From SIG459 sp045631645 (GTDB taxonomy: Bacteria; Bacillota; Clostridia; Oscillospirales; Oscillospiraceae), in the NCBI GenBank assembly GCA_045631645.1, contig JAZQVC010000003.1, forward strand, positions 1-19,151: a stretch of 19,151 nt of DNA. The letters run 5' to 3'. The notes beneath the pieces are model-generated. The model did no database searches. It worked only from the letters and a program-made list of their open reading frames with translations, and was not told the origin of the DNA. Position 1 is the first letter of the stretch. Each line of letters opens with the position of its first letter. The position numbers were made by a program, and so were the translations under genes. This document shows positions 6,769-14,808 of the stretch, in pieces.

Positions 6769-7047
6769 TATATGCAGAATTTCTTTTGCCTCTTTAAGTC
6801 TTCTTCGGGGAACATAAACTGTGTAGATGAACACATAGTGCTGGGGGTTGTCAATATAATGCTGATTAACGCGGGCATAGGCGCTCACATCCATCCATAC
6901 CCCAACATTACCGCGGGGACGCTTGGTTTGGCGCTCATAGGGTATTCCTGCTTTTTTCAGGGATTCGACAACCTTTGCCGCAGCCATTGGATCGCTGTCC
7001 ACAAAAAGCTTTGCTCTGTTGAAAATGTTGACGGAGAAAAATCCCAT
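6766..7047 (-). CDS. Small uncharacterised protein, DUF2007-like
   Basis: 93 residues, soluble. The sequence AKLFVDSDPMAAAKVVESLKKAGIPYERQTKR followed by YVFIYTVYVPRRRLKEAKEILHI suggests a beta-alpha-beta ferredoxin-like fold. It resembles the DUF2007 group (putative signal-transducing proteins), where a strand, a helix ending in a GIPY turn, and a final strand-helix recur. I cannot confirm membership without a profile search. The gene has its own consensus promoter and an AAAGGAAG ribosome binding site 7 bp before the ATG. It stands alone, converging on the thioredoxin gene and backed by the inverted-repeat element. Function unknown. Confidence 0.75.
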   Translation of the reverse strand: MGFFSVNIFNRAKLFVDSDPMAAAKVVESLKKAGIPYERQTKRPRGNVGVWMDVSAYARVNQHYIDNPQHYVFIYTVYVPRRRLKEAKEILHI

Positions 7048-7080
7048 GCAAAAACTTCCTTTCCGCTTTTATGATTTTAA

Positions 7081-7109
7081 TATATACCATCCACAAAGGG
7101 GAGTGTCAA
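7081..7109 (-). promoter_or_regulatory. Promoter of the 93-residue ORF
   Basis: On the minus strand: TTGACA (7109-7104), 17-bp spacer, TATATA (7086-7081), with an extended -10 TGG. The -35 ends only 10 bp from the left end of the inverted-repeat element. Confidence 0.85.
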
Positions 7110-7118
7110 GCTTTTTTT

Positions 7119-7390
7119 AGCCTGACCGACATAGTCCAAACACGGCTTTGAGGTCATATCCGTTGCCATTGCTGCGTTGTTGGGTTTTGATAGGGACAAA
7201 GCCTATCCGCTAGCCGCCGCCTTCCACTGTCTTAGCATATGACCTCAAAAATCTTCGACTCCCCGAGAGCGGATTTTAGTGTCAGGCAAAATTGAGTGAT
7301 GAAGGTGGGTGGTAACCCACCAAAGAATGAAATGAAGTCCGGCGCTAAAATCCGCCTCGCGGAGCGTGTTCGGATTATATCGGTCAGGCT
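7119..7390. mobile_element. MITE-like non-coding element with 26-bp terminal inverted repeats
   Basis: 272 bp without a credible gene, bounded by inverted repeats 7119-7144 and 7365-7390 that match at 23 of 26 positions, all three differences being transitions. Inside are two further nested stem domains. The first has 13-bp perfect arms (7147-7159 / 7237-7249) enclosing a GATAGG/CCTATC hairpin (7189-7207). The second has 11-bp perfect arms (7269-7279 / 7345-7355) enclosing a GGTGGGT/ACCCACC hairpin (7304-7321). The whole could fold as a multibranched RNA. A miniature inverted-repeat transposable element is the simplest reading; a structured non-coding RNA is the alternative. I could not recognise a target-site duplication. 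Confidence 0.65.
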
Positions 7391-7432
7391 GAGGGGTATA
7401 CTAATTTCAAATTTGAAAAAGGAGAAAATTTT

Positions 7433-8629
7433 ATGTCCGAAATTTTGAAAGAGGCTTTTGCCCTCGGTGACTATATTAAAACCTGCCGCCGCAGACTCCA
7501 CTGCGCCGCAGAGACGGGCTTTGAACTTTCGGAGACCTTGGCTTTCGTGGAAGACGAGCTGAGGGCAATGGGGATTGAGAGCCGGCGCTGCGGACGGGCA
7601 GGGATCAGCGCCATTATCGGGAAAGGAGAGGGGGAGTGTTTTCTCCTGAGGGCGGATATGGATGCCCTCCCCATAAGGGAGGAGACCGATTTGACCTTTG
7701 CTTCCTCCCGAGGTTTTCATGGCTGTGGCCACGATATGCACACCGCAATGCTCCTTGGAGCGGCAAAACTGCTGAAAAAGCGTGAGGGGGAGCTTTCGGG
7801 ACAGGTGAAGCTGATGTTCCAGCCAGCGGAGGAGATTTTGGAGGGGGCGAAGGATATGATAGATGCGGGGATATTGGAAAAGCCCAATGTTGGCGGCGCT
7901 ATGATGCTCCATGTCATGACCGCCTCGGCGTTGCCCACGGGAAGCATTGTTGTGCCCTCTGCAGGAAAGTGCGCTCCCTCCGCCGACTTTTTCTCGGTTG
8001 AATTTCTGGGCAAGGGTTGCCACGGAGCTTCCCCCGACAGCGGAATAGACCCCATTGGCGCGGCGGTGGCCTTTGCGGCGCTTTTTTGGAGGATAAGAGC
8101 AGCGGAACTGGGAATGAACGAAAAAGCCGCCCTCAGCCTCGGCAGCATAAATTGCGGCAGCGCGGCAAATGTTATCCCCGATAAAGTTATTCTTAAAGGG
8201 AGCATAAGGGCGATGGAGGATTCGACCAGGGAGAGCATAAGACGGCGTATAGCCGAGATTGCAAATGGCGTTGCCTTAGCCACGGGCACGAAAGTTATCA
8301 CCAAATTCGAAAGAGGCTGTCCTGCATTTATCGAAGACGAAGATCTTGCCGCCCTGCTGGAAGAGAGGACAAGAAAGCTTTTGGGGGAAGACAGGGTTTT
8401 CAATGCCGGAGATTTTACCGATGGCGGCAAAAGCGCTGGAAGTGAGGATTTTGCCTATGTGAGCCGCCGCAAACCCTCGGCAATGCTTATTCTTGCGGCG
8501 GGAGAGAAGGAAAAGGGCTTTAGCTATCCTCTCCATCATCCAAAGGTGGATTTTGACGAGGAAGCGCTGCCCATAGGCGCAGCAGTGCTGGCAAACTCGG
8601 CAATACAATGGCTGCAGCAGCGGATGTGA
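7433..8629 (+). CDS. M20 (M20D)-family amidohydrolase
   Basis: 398 residues, the usual length for the HipO/IAA-amino-acid hydrolase group of zinc- or manganese-dependent amidohydrolases, which cleave N-acyl amino acids. Metal-site motifs are visible: GFHGCGHDMH (C98, H100), FQPAEE with E133-E134, LHV (H160) and the late HHP in SYPLHHPKVDFDEEAL. The sequence LLRADMDALPI is also diagnostic. The dimerisation lid domain lies at about 175-290. The ATG follows an excellent AAAGGAG. A TATACT at 7397-7402 may be the -10, so the promoter would abut or include the right end of the inverted-repeat element. The specific substrate cannot be told from sequence; N-acetyl- or benzoyl-amino acids are typical of the family. 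Confidence 0.92.
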   Translation: MSEILKEAFALGDYIKTCRRRLHCAAETGFELSETLAFVEDELRAMGIESRRCGRAGISAIIGKGEGECFLLRADMDALPIREETDLTFASSRGFHGCGHDMHTAMLLGAAKLLKKREGELSGQVKLMFQPAEEILEGAKDMIDAGILEKPNVGGAMMLHVMTASALPTGSIVVPSAGKCAPSADFFSVEFLGKGCHGASPDSGIDPIGAAVAFAALFWRIRAAELGMNEKAALSLGSINCGSAANVIPDKVILKGSIRAMEDSTRESIRRRIAEIANGVALATGTKVITKFERGCPAFIEDEDLAALLEERTRKLLGEDRVFNAGDFTDGGKSAGSEDFAYVSRRKPSAMLILAAGEKEKGFSYPLHHPKVDFDEEALPIGAAVLANSAIQWLQQRM

Positions 8630-8642
8630 GAACCATATACAA

Positions 8643-8686
8643 AAATCCTCCCCGTGATTTTCACGGGGAGGATTTGGTTTTTATTT
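8643..8686. terminator. Bidirectional terminator between amidohydrolase and groEL
   Basis: Perfect 15-bp stem (8643-8657 / 8661-8675) with a TTT loop, flanked by A-rich sequence on the left and GGTTTTTATTT on the right. It ends the amidohydrolase transcript and, on the other strand, that of groES-groEL. Confidence 0.88.
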
Positions 8687-8695
8687 GGCTTTGGA

Positions 8696-10333
8696 TTAAT
8701 ACATACCGCCCATGCCGCCCATGCCGGCTGCAGCTGCAGCTGCGGCGTCGTTGGCTTCGGGGAGGTCGGCAACGAGGCTCTCGGTGGTGAGAACAACGCT
8801 GGCGATGGAAGAAGCATTTTCAAGAGCGCTGCGGCAGACCTTGGTGGGGTCAACAATGCCGGCGGCGATCATGTCGCAATATTCCTCGCTTGCGGCGTTG
8901 AAGCCGAAGTGAGCGCAGTCGGAGGAGCTGACTCTGTCATAAACAACAGCGCCTTCAACACCTGCGTTGGCTGCGATCTGGCGGATGGGAGCCTGCAGAG
9001 CGAGAGCAACGATCTCTGCGCCGGTGCGCTCGTCGCCGCTGAGGGTCTTTGCGGTTTCGGCTGCTGCCTTGCCTGCGGTGACATATGCGGTGCCGCCGCC
9101 GGCTACGATGCCTTCCTCAACTGCTGCGCGGGTTGCGTTGAGAGCGTCCTCAATGCGGAGCTTCTTTTCCTTCATCTCAACTTCGGTGGCTGCGCCGACC
9201 TTGATAACGGCAACGCCGCCGGCCAGCTTTGCAAGACGCTCCTGAAGCTTCTCGCGGTCATAGTCACTCTTGGTGGTGGCGATGAGGTGCTTGATGGAGG
9301 TAACGCGGTCTGCGATAGCCTGCTTGTCGCCCATGCCGTCAACGATGGTGGTGTCGTCGCGGGTGACCTTTACCTGATGTGCGAAACCGCACAGCTCAAG
9401 GGAAGCGTTGGAGAGCTGGAGACCCTTTTCCTCGCTGATGACGGTACCGCCGGTGAGGATGGCGATATCCTGCATCATATCTGCGCGGCGATCGCCGAAG
9501 CCGGGAGCCTTGACGCAGACGCAGCTGAAGGTGCCGCGGAGCTTGTTGAGAACCAGAGTTGCAAGAGCGTCGCCTTCAACATCTTCTGCGATGATGAGGA
9601 GCTTTGCGCCCTGCTTTACGATGCTCTCCAGGAGGGGGAGCATATCCTGAATGGAGGTGATTTTCTTTTCATAGAGAAGGATGTAGCAATCGTCCAGAAT
9701 TGCTTCCATCTTGTCGGGGTCGGTGACCATGTAGGGGCTGAGGTAGCCGCGGTCAAACTGCATGCCTTCAACAACCTCGGTGTAGGTCTCTGCGGTCTTG
9801 GCTTCTTCGATGGTGATAACACCGGCCTGACCAACCTTTTCCATAGCCTCAGCAATGAGATTGCCGATAACCTCGTCGCCGGAGGAAACAGTGCCAACGC
9901 GGGCAATGTCGCTGGTGCCGGAAACGGGCTGGCTTGCTGCGCGGATGGCCTCAACAGCTGCGTTGGTGGCCTTCTGGATGCCGCGGCGCATAACCATGGG
10001 GTTTGCACCTGCAGCAAGGTTCTTGACGCCTTCGCCGATCATGGCCTGAGCCAGAACGGTTGCGGTGGTGGTGCCGTCACCGGCAACATCATTGGTCTTG
10101 GTGGAAACTTCGCGGATGAGCTGTGCACCCATGTTCTCGAATGCGTCCTCAAGCTCGATCTCCTTTGCGATGGTAACACCGTCATTGGTGATCAGGGGAG
10201 CGCCGAACTTCTTGCCCAGAACTACGTTGCGGCCCTTGGGTCCGAGGGTTATTTTAACGGTATCGGCCAGCTTGTCGACACCGGTCTGAAGGCTTTTGCG
10301 AGCCTGTTCGCCGAAAATAATCTGCTTTGCCAT
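8696..10333 (-). CDS. groL: Chaperonin GroEL (Hsp60)
   Basis: 545 residues, full-length 60-kDa chaperonin subunit that forms the double heptameric ring and folds proteins with GroES and ATP. Landmarks are TLGPKGRNVVLGKKFGAP near residue 30, the ATPase motif GDGTTTATVLAQ near 85-97, the apical segment EGMQFDRGYLSPYM, and EEGIVAGGGTAY near 410. The C-terminal tail GMGGMGGMY is typical. The ATG follows AAAGGAG and lies 18 bp after groES. It is cotranscribed with groES from the CIRCE-controlled promoter. Nothing unusual is seen in the protein. The long opposite-strand reading frame over this gene is a codon-usage artefact. Confidence 0.99.
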   Translation of the reverse strand: MAKQIIFGEQARKSLQTGVDKLADTVKITLGPKGRNVVLGKKFGAPLITNDGVTIAKEIELEDAFENMGAQLIREVSTKTNDVAGDGTTTATVLAQAMIGEGVKNLAAGANPMVMRRGIQKATNAAVEAIRAASQPVSGTSDIARVGTVSSGDEVIGNLIAEAMEKVGQAGVITIEEAKTAETYTEVVEGMQFDRGYLSPYMVTDPDKMEAILDDCYILLYEKKITSIQDMLPLLESIVKQGAKLLIIAEDVEGDALATLVLNKLRGTFSCVCVKAPGFGDRRADMMQDIAILTGGTVISEEKGLQLSNASLELCGFAHQVKVTRDDTTIVDGMGDKQAIADRVTSIKHLIATTKSDYDREKLQERLAKLAGGVAVIKVGAATEVEMKEKKLRIEDALNATRAAVEEGIVAGGGTAYVTAGKAAAETAKTLSGDERTGAEIVALALQAPIRQIAANAGVEGAVVYDRVSSSDCAHFGFNAASEEYCDMIAAGIVDPTKVCRSALENASSIASVVLTTESLVADLPEANDAAAAAAAGMGGMGGMY

Positions 10334-10351
10334 ATTGAAATTCTCCTTTAA

Positions 10352-10636
10352 TTACTCCACTATTGCCAGAATGTCGTTCTGACGGATGATGATGTATTCC
10401 TCGCCGTCCAGCTTGACATTGGTGCCGGAATACTTGCCCATAATAACCTTATCGCCGGCCTTGACTTCCATCTTGACTTCCTTGCCGTCAACCATTCCGC
10501 CGGGGCCTACAACCAGAACTTCATAAATTTCGGGTTTCTCCTGTGCGGCGCTGGTGAGGATAATGCCGCCCTTGGTCTTCTCTTCAGCCTCAATCTGCTT
10601 GACAACAACTCTGTCAGCCAAAGGTTTAAGATTCAT
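10352..10636 (-). CDS. groS: Co-chaperonin GroES (Hsp10)
   Basis: 94 residues starting MNLKPLADRVVVKQIEAEEKTKGGIIL, where the mobile loop (KTKGGIILT) contacts GroEL. The family end DILAIVE is present. The start at 10636 is chosen because AGGAGG lies at 10643-10648 and this is where the family begins. A longer reading from 10657 would start upstream of that ribosome binding site. First gene of the groES-groEL operon, under CIRCE. Confidence 0.98.
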   Translation of the reverse strand: MNLKPLADRVVVKQIEAEEKTKGGIILTSAAQEKPEIYEVLVVGPGGMVDGKEVKMEVKAGDKVIMGKYSGTNVKLDGEEYIIIRQNDILAIVE

Positions 10637-10680
10637 GTTTCTTCCTCCTATATGCAATAATTATTTTATTTATATTTTTA

Positions 10681-10717
10681 GCGTGTTAGCACTCTTTATA
10701 CTGGAGTGCTAACACGC
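10681..10717. promoter_or_regulatory. CIRCE operator for HrcA
   Basis: Perfect consensus TTAGCACTC (10686-10694), 9-bp spacer, GAGTGCTAA (10704-10712), with arms extended to 14 bp each (10681-10694 / 10704-10717). It is the binding site of the heat-shock repressor HrcA and sits at the expected transcription start of groES. The hrcA gene itself is not in the window. Confidence 0.97.
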
Positions 10718-10722
10718 TTATT

Positions 10723-10751
10723 ATAATAGTCCAGATATCGGATTTTTGCAA
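10723..10751 (-). promoter_or_regulatory. groES-groEL promoter
   Basis: On the minus strand: TTGCAA (10751-10746), 17-bp spacer, TATTAT (10728-10723). An overlapping TATAAT at 10725-10720 would give a 20-bp spacer. The CIRCE element begins just downstream, as in other Gram-positive groE operons. Confidence 0.75.
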
Positions 10752-10844
10752 GCGTTATTTTGATAAAAATCGGTGAATTTCAGTACTTAAAGGGGCAAGA
10801 TTTTAATTTACCCTTTGTTTTTATCCCGAAATCTCTTCCGCGCT

Positions 10845-11783
10845 TCAGTTTACGGCTGCTTTCTCCTTTTCGTTGGCGAAAAACTCCATGCCTGCGGGGA
10901 AAATGAAGTTTACGCCGCCGGGGATAACCTTCATGCTGATCTTCTTGTCGCGGATAATCTCACCGTCAACATTGACAACCAATTCGTCCTGACTGTCTAT
11001 TTCAATGGAGGTGGAACGGACATGGTTTATGTACTTGGGGAAGTCGGCATATTTGCCCTTGGCGTAGCTGCCAACCAACTTCAGGAAGGTGAGACGGGAG
11101 ACGCCCTTGATAATAAGGAAATCAAGAAGACCGTCATCAAGCTGGGCATCGGGAACGGGGTTGAAGCCGCCGCCATAGAAGCGTCCGTTGCAGGCGCAGA
11201 TGAGAGTCATCTCGCCGTAATAGAGCTTGCCGTCACAGATGACGCGGAGGGGACCGGTGATGCCCTTAAGGAGGTTTGCAACAAGGCTTGTGACATAGCC
11301 GGTGGCACCGCCGATTACGGGGATTTTGCTGTATTTATGAACATCGGCTGCGATGCGGGCGTCAATGCCCACAGAGCAGATGTTGACGGAGTATCTTCCG
11401 TTGCAGTCGATAAGATCGATGGGGCGAACTTCGCCGTTGATGAGAGCTTCCAGCTGGAAAAAGAGCTTGCTGTCATCTCCGAAAGTTTTGATGAAGTCAT
11501 TGCCCGTGCCTGTGGGGAAGTGGGTGACGGAAACGTGCTCCCAACCTGCAGCGCCGCAGATGCACTCGTTGAGAGTTCCGTCGCCTCCGCAGGCGTAAAC
11601 ACGAAGCTCATCGCAGAGGTCGGCTTCGTATTTTATCTTTTTCGCTGCATCCAGAGGTGCCTTAGTGGTGTATATTTCAAAGTCACCTTCCTTGCCGGAG
11701 AAGAACTGGGCAACTTTTGCAGACACAAAGTCTGTGCTGTCCTTTCCGCCGGCGGTAGGGTTGACTATAAACAGGTGCTTCAT
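10845..11783 (-). CDS. Diacylglycerol kinase-family lipid kinase (YegS/DagK type)
   Basis: 312 residues. Family members phosphorylate diacylglycerol or related lipids at the cytoplasmic membrane face. Diagnostic motifs are the N-terminal IVNPTAGGK, the nucleotide-binding GGDGTLNE (66-73), PTGTGNDF (90-97), and a C-terminal beta-rich domain with NVDGEII. Length is normal. A GAGGT site precedes the ATG. It follows the RNA methyltransferase gene by 51 bp on the same strand, so the two are probably cotranscribed. The 85 bp between its stop and the groES promoter show only a weak stem (AAAGGG/CCCTTT), not a clear terminator. Whether it acts as DgkB in lipid recycling or on another lipid cannot be decided. 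Confidence 0.9.
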   Translation of the reverse strand: MKHLFIVNPTAGGKDSTDFVSAKVAQFFSGKEGDFEIYTTKAPLDAAKKIKYEADLCDELRVYACGGDGTLNECICGAAGWEHVSVTHFPTGTGNDFIKTFGDDSKLFFQLEALINGEVRPIDLIDCNGRYSVNICSVGIDARIAADVHKYSKIPVIGGATGYVTSLVANLLKGITGPLRVICDGKLYYGEMTLICACNGRFYGGGFNPVPDAQLDDGLLDFLIIKGVSRLTFLKLVGSYAKGKYADFPKYINHVRSTSIEIDSQDELVVNVDGEIIRDKKISMKVIPGGVNFIFPAGMEFFANEKEKAAVN

Positions 11784-11834
11784 AAGTTTACCTCACAAAT
11801 TTGTTTCTTATTCCTCTTTGTGAAAGGGGAGGTA

Positions 11835-12944
11835 TCAGAGATACATGAAAAGATCACATTTAATCATACCGTTGTAGAGCTTTCTCTTTTTGTCGGCGGT
11901 TTTGCCGAAGGTGCGCTCAAACTCGGTATGGGAAGAAAGAAGATAGAGCTTCCAGTTCTCGGTGGCAAAATATGCTTTGCCGAAGCCGGCATAAAGTCCT
12001 TCTGCCTCGCGGCGCTCCATGATGCGCTCGCCGTAAGGGGGGTTGGTGACGATGATGCCTCTTTCGGTCTTGCGGCTGAAGCTCATAGCGTCTGCCACTT
12101 CGAATTTCACAACATCGGCAACTCCTGCGCGAAGAGCGTTTTCCTTTGCTATCTCGATGGCGTGGGGGTCAATGTCGGAGGCGAAGATGCGGTAATCGCC
12201 GCTGAACTCCTTTGCTCTTGCCTCGTCGCGGACTCTTGCCCACATAACCTTATCAAAACCGGGCCAGTTCATTGCGGTGAAGTCTCTTTTAAGACCGGGG
12301 GCGCGGTTTTTGGCGATGAGTGCAGCCTCGATTGCGATAGTTCCGCTGCCGCAGAAGGGGTCGGCAAAATCTTCTCTGCCTCTGTAACGGGAGAGGTTCA
12401 CCATTGCCGCTGCCATGGTTTCCTTCAGGGGGGCGGCATTATGGGCGGGACGATAGCCGCGCTTATGCAGACCAAAGCCGGAGGTGTCGATGCAGAGGCT
12501 GGCGCGATCCTTCATAATGGAAAACTGCACCTGATAGAGAGGGCCGCTTTCATCGAACCACTCGATGCGGTAGACCTTTTTAAGGCGTTCCACGATTGCC
12601 TTTTTGATTATCTTCTGGCAGTCGGAAACGGAGAAGAGCTTAGAGTTGAGGCTATAGCCCTTCACGGGGAAGGCACCGTTTTTGGGGATGAGCATTTCCC
12701 AAGGGAGAGCCTTGGTGCCTTCAAAAAGCTGGTCGAAGGTGAAAGCGTCAAAAGAGCCCACCTCGATAAGAACGCGCTCGCCAATGCGCAGATTTATATT
12801 GGCTCTTGCAATGTCTTCTTCGTTGCCTGTGAAAAACACACGTCCGTTTTCGGCGGCAACATCTCTCATTTTCATGCGGCGCAGCTCATCTGCGATAGGT
12901 CCTTCAAGACCCAGAAGACAGGGCACACAAAGTTTATAATCCAT
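11835..12944 (-). CDS. THUMP-domain class I RNA methyltransferase (RlmL/YpsC type)
   Basis: 369 residues from MDYKLCVPCLLGLEG. The start at 12944 is chosen because GGAG lies 8 bp upstream, the protein family begins this way, and the longer reading from 12989 begins upstream of the promoter's -10. Residues about 45-150 form the THUMP RNA-binding domain; the SAM-binding motif DPFCGSG is at 195-201 and the N6/N2-methyltransferase motif NPPYGERI at 301-308. The family methylates guanosine (m2G) in 23S rRNA, by analogy with RlmL. It heads a two-gene unit with the diacylglycerol kinase homologue. The exact target base is not readable from the sequence. Confidence 0.92.
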   Translation of the reverse strand: MDYKLCVPCLLGLEGPIADELRRMKMRDVAAENGRVFFTGNEEDIARANINLRIGERVLIEVGSFDAFTFDQLFEGTKALPWEMLIPKNGAFPVKGYSLNSKLFSVSDCQKIIKKAIVERLKKVYRIEWFDESGPLYQVQFSIMKDRASLCIDTSGFGLHKRGYRPAHNAAPLKETMAAAMVNLSRYRGREDFADPFCGSGTIAIEAALIAKNRAPGLKRDFTAMNWPGFDKVMWARVRDEARAKEFSGDYRIFASDIDPHAIEIAKENALRAGVADVVKFEVADAMSFSRKTERGIIVTNPPYGERIMERREAEGLYAGFGKAYFATENWKLYLLSSHTEFERTFGKTADKKRKLYNGMIKCDLFMYL

Positions 12945-12977
12945 AATAATTTCTCCGAAATAACATTTGTTCCAACC

Positions 12978-13007
12978 ATTATACACCAATAAAATTGGCT
13001 ATGTAAA
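12978..13007 (-). promoter_or_regulatory. Promoter of the RNA methyltransferase gene
   Basis: On the minus strand: TTTACA (13007-13002), 18-bp spacer, TATAAT (12983-12978), then about 33 bp to the ATG at 12944. Confidence 0.78.
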
Positions 13008-13024
13008 TAAACAATCTGTAAATA

Positions 13025-13061
13025 AAAGGGCGCTGAAGGAAAATTTCAGCGCCCTTTCAGC
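13025..13061 (-). terminator. Terminator of the yitT-mtaD operon
   Basis: 13-bp perfect stem (13025-13037 / 13045-13057) with a 7-nt loop, two bases past the mtaD stop on the minus strand and followed there by TTTTATTT. Confidence 0.88.
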
Positions 13062-14321
13062 TTATTTTTCTGTCATTTCCGCCACAATGCGGTTGCAATT
13101 TTCATAAATTGTCTCAGGACTGTCGGGGAGGAAGAACTCGCCGTTTTCATAGAGTACCTTGCCTGCTATCATGGTGAGTTTAACGCAGGCGGGGCTGCCG
13201 GAATAAACAATATTCTTTGCTATGTTGTTTATAGGCTGCATGGAGGGGCGGCTGAGATCTATCACTATCATGTCTGCCTGCTTGCCTTCGGCAATGCAGT
13301 CGCAGTCATTAAGTCCCATTGCAAGAGCGGAGCCGCTGCATGCCATCTTCAAAACCTTGAGAGCATCCATGGCTGCGGCATCGCTGAGGGAGAGCTTTTG
13401 AAGCACGCAGGCCAGATACATCTCGCGGAACATATCGAGACTATTGTTGCTGCTGGGACCGTCGGTGCCGATTGCAAGGTTCATACCGGCTTCGTCAAAC
13501 TTCACCAGAGGGGCAATGCCGCTTGCCAGCTTTGCGTTGCTGGCGGGGCAGGTGACAGCCCAAAGTCCGCGCTTTTTGAAAATCTCAATGTCGTTGTCGC
13601 TGAGATATACGCAGTGGTAACCGCCTCCGCCGTAGTCGAAGAGACCGAGGGAGTCGAAAAGTTCGGTGGGGGTCATGCCGTGGCGGCCGATGCACTCGTT
13701 GTGCTCTGTTGCGGTTTCGGAAATATGGGTGAAGAAGGGGAGCTTTCTGTCGTGGCAGAAGCGGGAAACTTCCTTCATGGTCTCAATGGAGGTGGTGTAT
13801 TCCGCGTGGATGGAGGGGAGCATGCTCACAAGGGGATGCATATTGTTCACCTTGTCGCACTCCTCGGCAATGGTTTCATAGGTCTCATTCATGGAGCAGA
13901 AAACATTGCGGAAGCCGTATTCGGCGCAGGTCTCCGCGGCCTTGGGTCTGAAGAAATACATATCGAAGCCTGCGGTTATGCCGCTTGCGAGATATTCCAT
14001 AATGGCCAGCTTGAAAAGCCAGCTGACTCTTTCGGGGGTGAGTTTTGCTTCCAGAGGGAAGATGCGGTCGAAAAGCCAGGGCTGAAGGGGCATGTCGTCG
14101 GCAATGGAGCGGCCGAAGGTCATTGCGGAATGGGTGTGGGCATTTTTGAAGCCGGGCATAAGGAGATTTCCCTGCAGGTCGATTTCCCTGTCAAAGGCAG
14201 GGGCGTCGGATCTTTCGGAGCCCACATATATAATCTTGTCATTATCCACCCATACTTCCTGGGCGGTGACATCGAAATTTCCGTTCAGGGCAAGGAGCTT
14301 GCCGTTATAAAAGCGTATCAT
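13062..14321 (-). CDS. mtaD: Methylthioadenosine/S-adenosylhomocysteine deaminase-type amidohydrolase
   Basis: 419-residue TIM-barrel amidohydrolase. MtaD/SsnA-type proteins deaminate 5'-methylthioadenosine, S-adenosylhomocysteine or 5'-deoxyadenosine to the inosine forms. Zinc ligands are visible: H62 and H64 in NAHTHSAM, H199 in FTHISE, the nearby H236 of YHCVYL and D287 of IGTDGPSSNN. The N- and C-terminal strands form the small composite beta-sandwich. The ATG follows AAAGGAA that overlaps the end of the RAYT gene, 13 bp away, so it is translated from the same transcript. mtnA in the same operon supports a methylthio- or deoxyadenosine salvage role. A guanine deaminase or chlorohydrolase relative is the alternative. 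Confidence 0.85.
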   Translation of the reverse strand: MIRFYNGKLLALNGNFDVTAQEVWVDNDKIIYVGSERSDAPAFDREIDLQGNLLMPGFKNAHTHSAMTFGRSIADDMPLQPWLFDRIFPLEAKLTPERVSWLFKLAIMEYLASGITAGFDMYFFRPKAAETCAEYGFRNVFCSMNETYETIAEECDKVNNMHPLVSMLPSIHAEYTTSIETMKEVSRFCHDRKLPFFTHISETATEHNECIGRHGMTPTELFDSLGLFDYGGGGYHCVYLSDNDIEIFKKRGLWAVTCPASNAKLASGIAPLVKFDEAGMNLAIGTDGPSSNNSLDMFREMYLACVLQKLSLSDAAAMDALKVLKMACSGSALAMGLNDCDCIAEGKQADMIVIDLSRPSMQPINNIAKNIVYSGSPACVKLTMIAGKVLYENGEFFLPDSPETIYENCNRIVAEMTEK

Positions 14322-14334
14322 ATCATTTTTCCTT

Positions 14335-14790
14335 TCATTCTTCAGTGAAGAAGCAGTCTTTTTCCCACGTGGCGGGGTTAGTGTCGATGTAGTTCCAAAT
14401 CCGCAGATAATCTTCTTTATCTCGGATTATGTGGTCGTGGAAGGATTTTTGCCATACTTTCAAATCCGGCTCAATCTTATGGATGTCCTTTGAAATACCG
14501 GATTTATACTGCCCGATGATCGTAGACAGCGTAGGGAACGGTTTTGACCGTTCCGTATCATCGCAGCCAATTGCCACGATGATGTGTATATGATTGGGCA
14601 TAACTACGCATTTGTCAACCTTAACTCCCTCAAAATGGGAGGATATATTTGAAAAATGGCATTCAGCAATTTCGCGGTATTTGTTGAAAATATGTCGCTT
14701 TTCAAATGAGCATATGGTAACAAAATAATACTTTTCGGTGGAATAATCATATCCCTTAAGTCTGGTTCGTTTTCGCTGCGGAAAATCCAT
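14335..14790 (-). CDS. REP-associated tyrosine transposase (RAYT, IS200-like)
   Basis: 151 residues, the usual size of the TnpA_REP/Y1 group of HUH single-strand transposases. The N-terminus RKRTRLKGYDYSTEKYYFVTICSFEKRHIF and the metal-binding MPNHIHII (H67 and H69) are diagnostic. The C-terminal WQKSFHDHIIRDKEDYLRIWNYIDTNPATW matches the family end. The catalytic tyrosine is probably Y95 in GQYKSGISK, but this is by position only. An AAAGGAG site precedes the ATG. It lies between mtnA and mtaD, with its 3' end supplying the mtaD ribosome binding site, so it has been accommodated in the operon. A 20-bp sequence inside the gene recurs inverted just upstream. Such proteins mobilise REP-like palindromes and are often domesticated. 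Confidence 0.92.
   Translation of the reverse strand: MDFPQRKRTRLKGYDYSTEKYYFVTICSFEKRHIFNKYREIAECHFSNISSHFEGVKVDKCVVMPNHIHIIVAIGCDDTERSKPFPTLSTIIGQYKSGISKDIHKIEPDLKVWQKSFHDHIIRDKEDYLRIWNYIDTNPATWEKDCFFTEE
14531..14554. repeat. REP-like palindrome inside the RAYT gene
   Basis: GGAACGGT / ACCGTTCC stem (14535-14542 / 14547-14554) with TTTG loop, preceded by GTAG. It encodes the DTERSKPFPT stretch of the RAYT. Bases 14531-14550 are repeated exactly, inverted, at 14809-14828. Confidence 0.7.
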
Positions 14791-14808
14791 CGGATGCTCC
14801 TTTCGCTG

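Noticed and set aside
7232..8023. 263-residue minus-strand frame overlapping the inverted-repeat element and the M20 gene
   Set aside because: It overlaps the M20 gene for most of its length, has no family resemblance, and its other part lies in a structured non-coding repeat.
8654..10351. 565-residue plus-strand frame over groEL
   Set aside because: Antisense shadow of groEL with no ribosome binding site and Gly/Ala/Cys-rich nonsense composition.
11792..11823. TCACAAA/TTTGTGA stem in the leader of the lipid kinase gene as an attenuator
   Set aside because: A seven-base A/T-rich stem with a 17-nt loop is too weak to support without comparative data.
10815..12992. 725-residue open frame on the plus strand across the lipid kinase and RNA methyltransferase genes
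   Set aside because: It is antisense to two clear family genes. It reflects the rarity of TTA, CTA and TCA codons on the coding strand. Its translation is low-complexity and matches no family I know.
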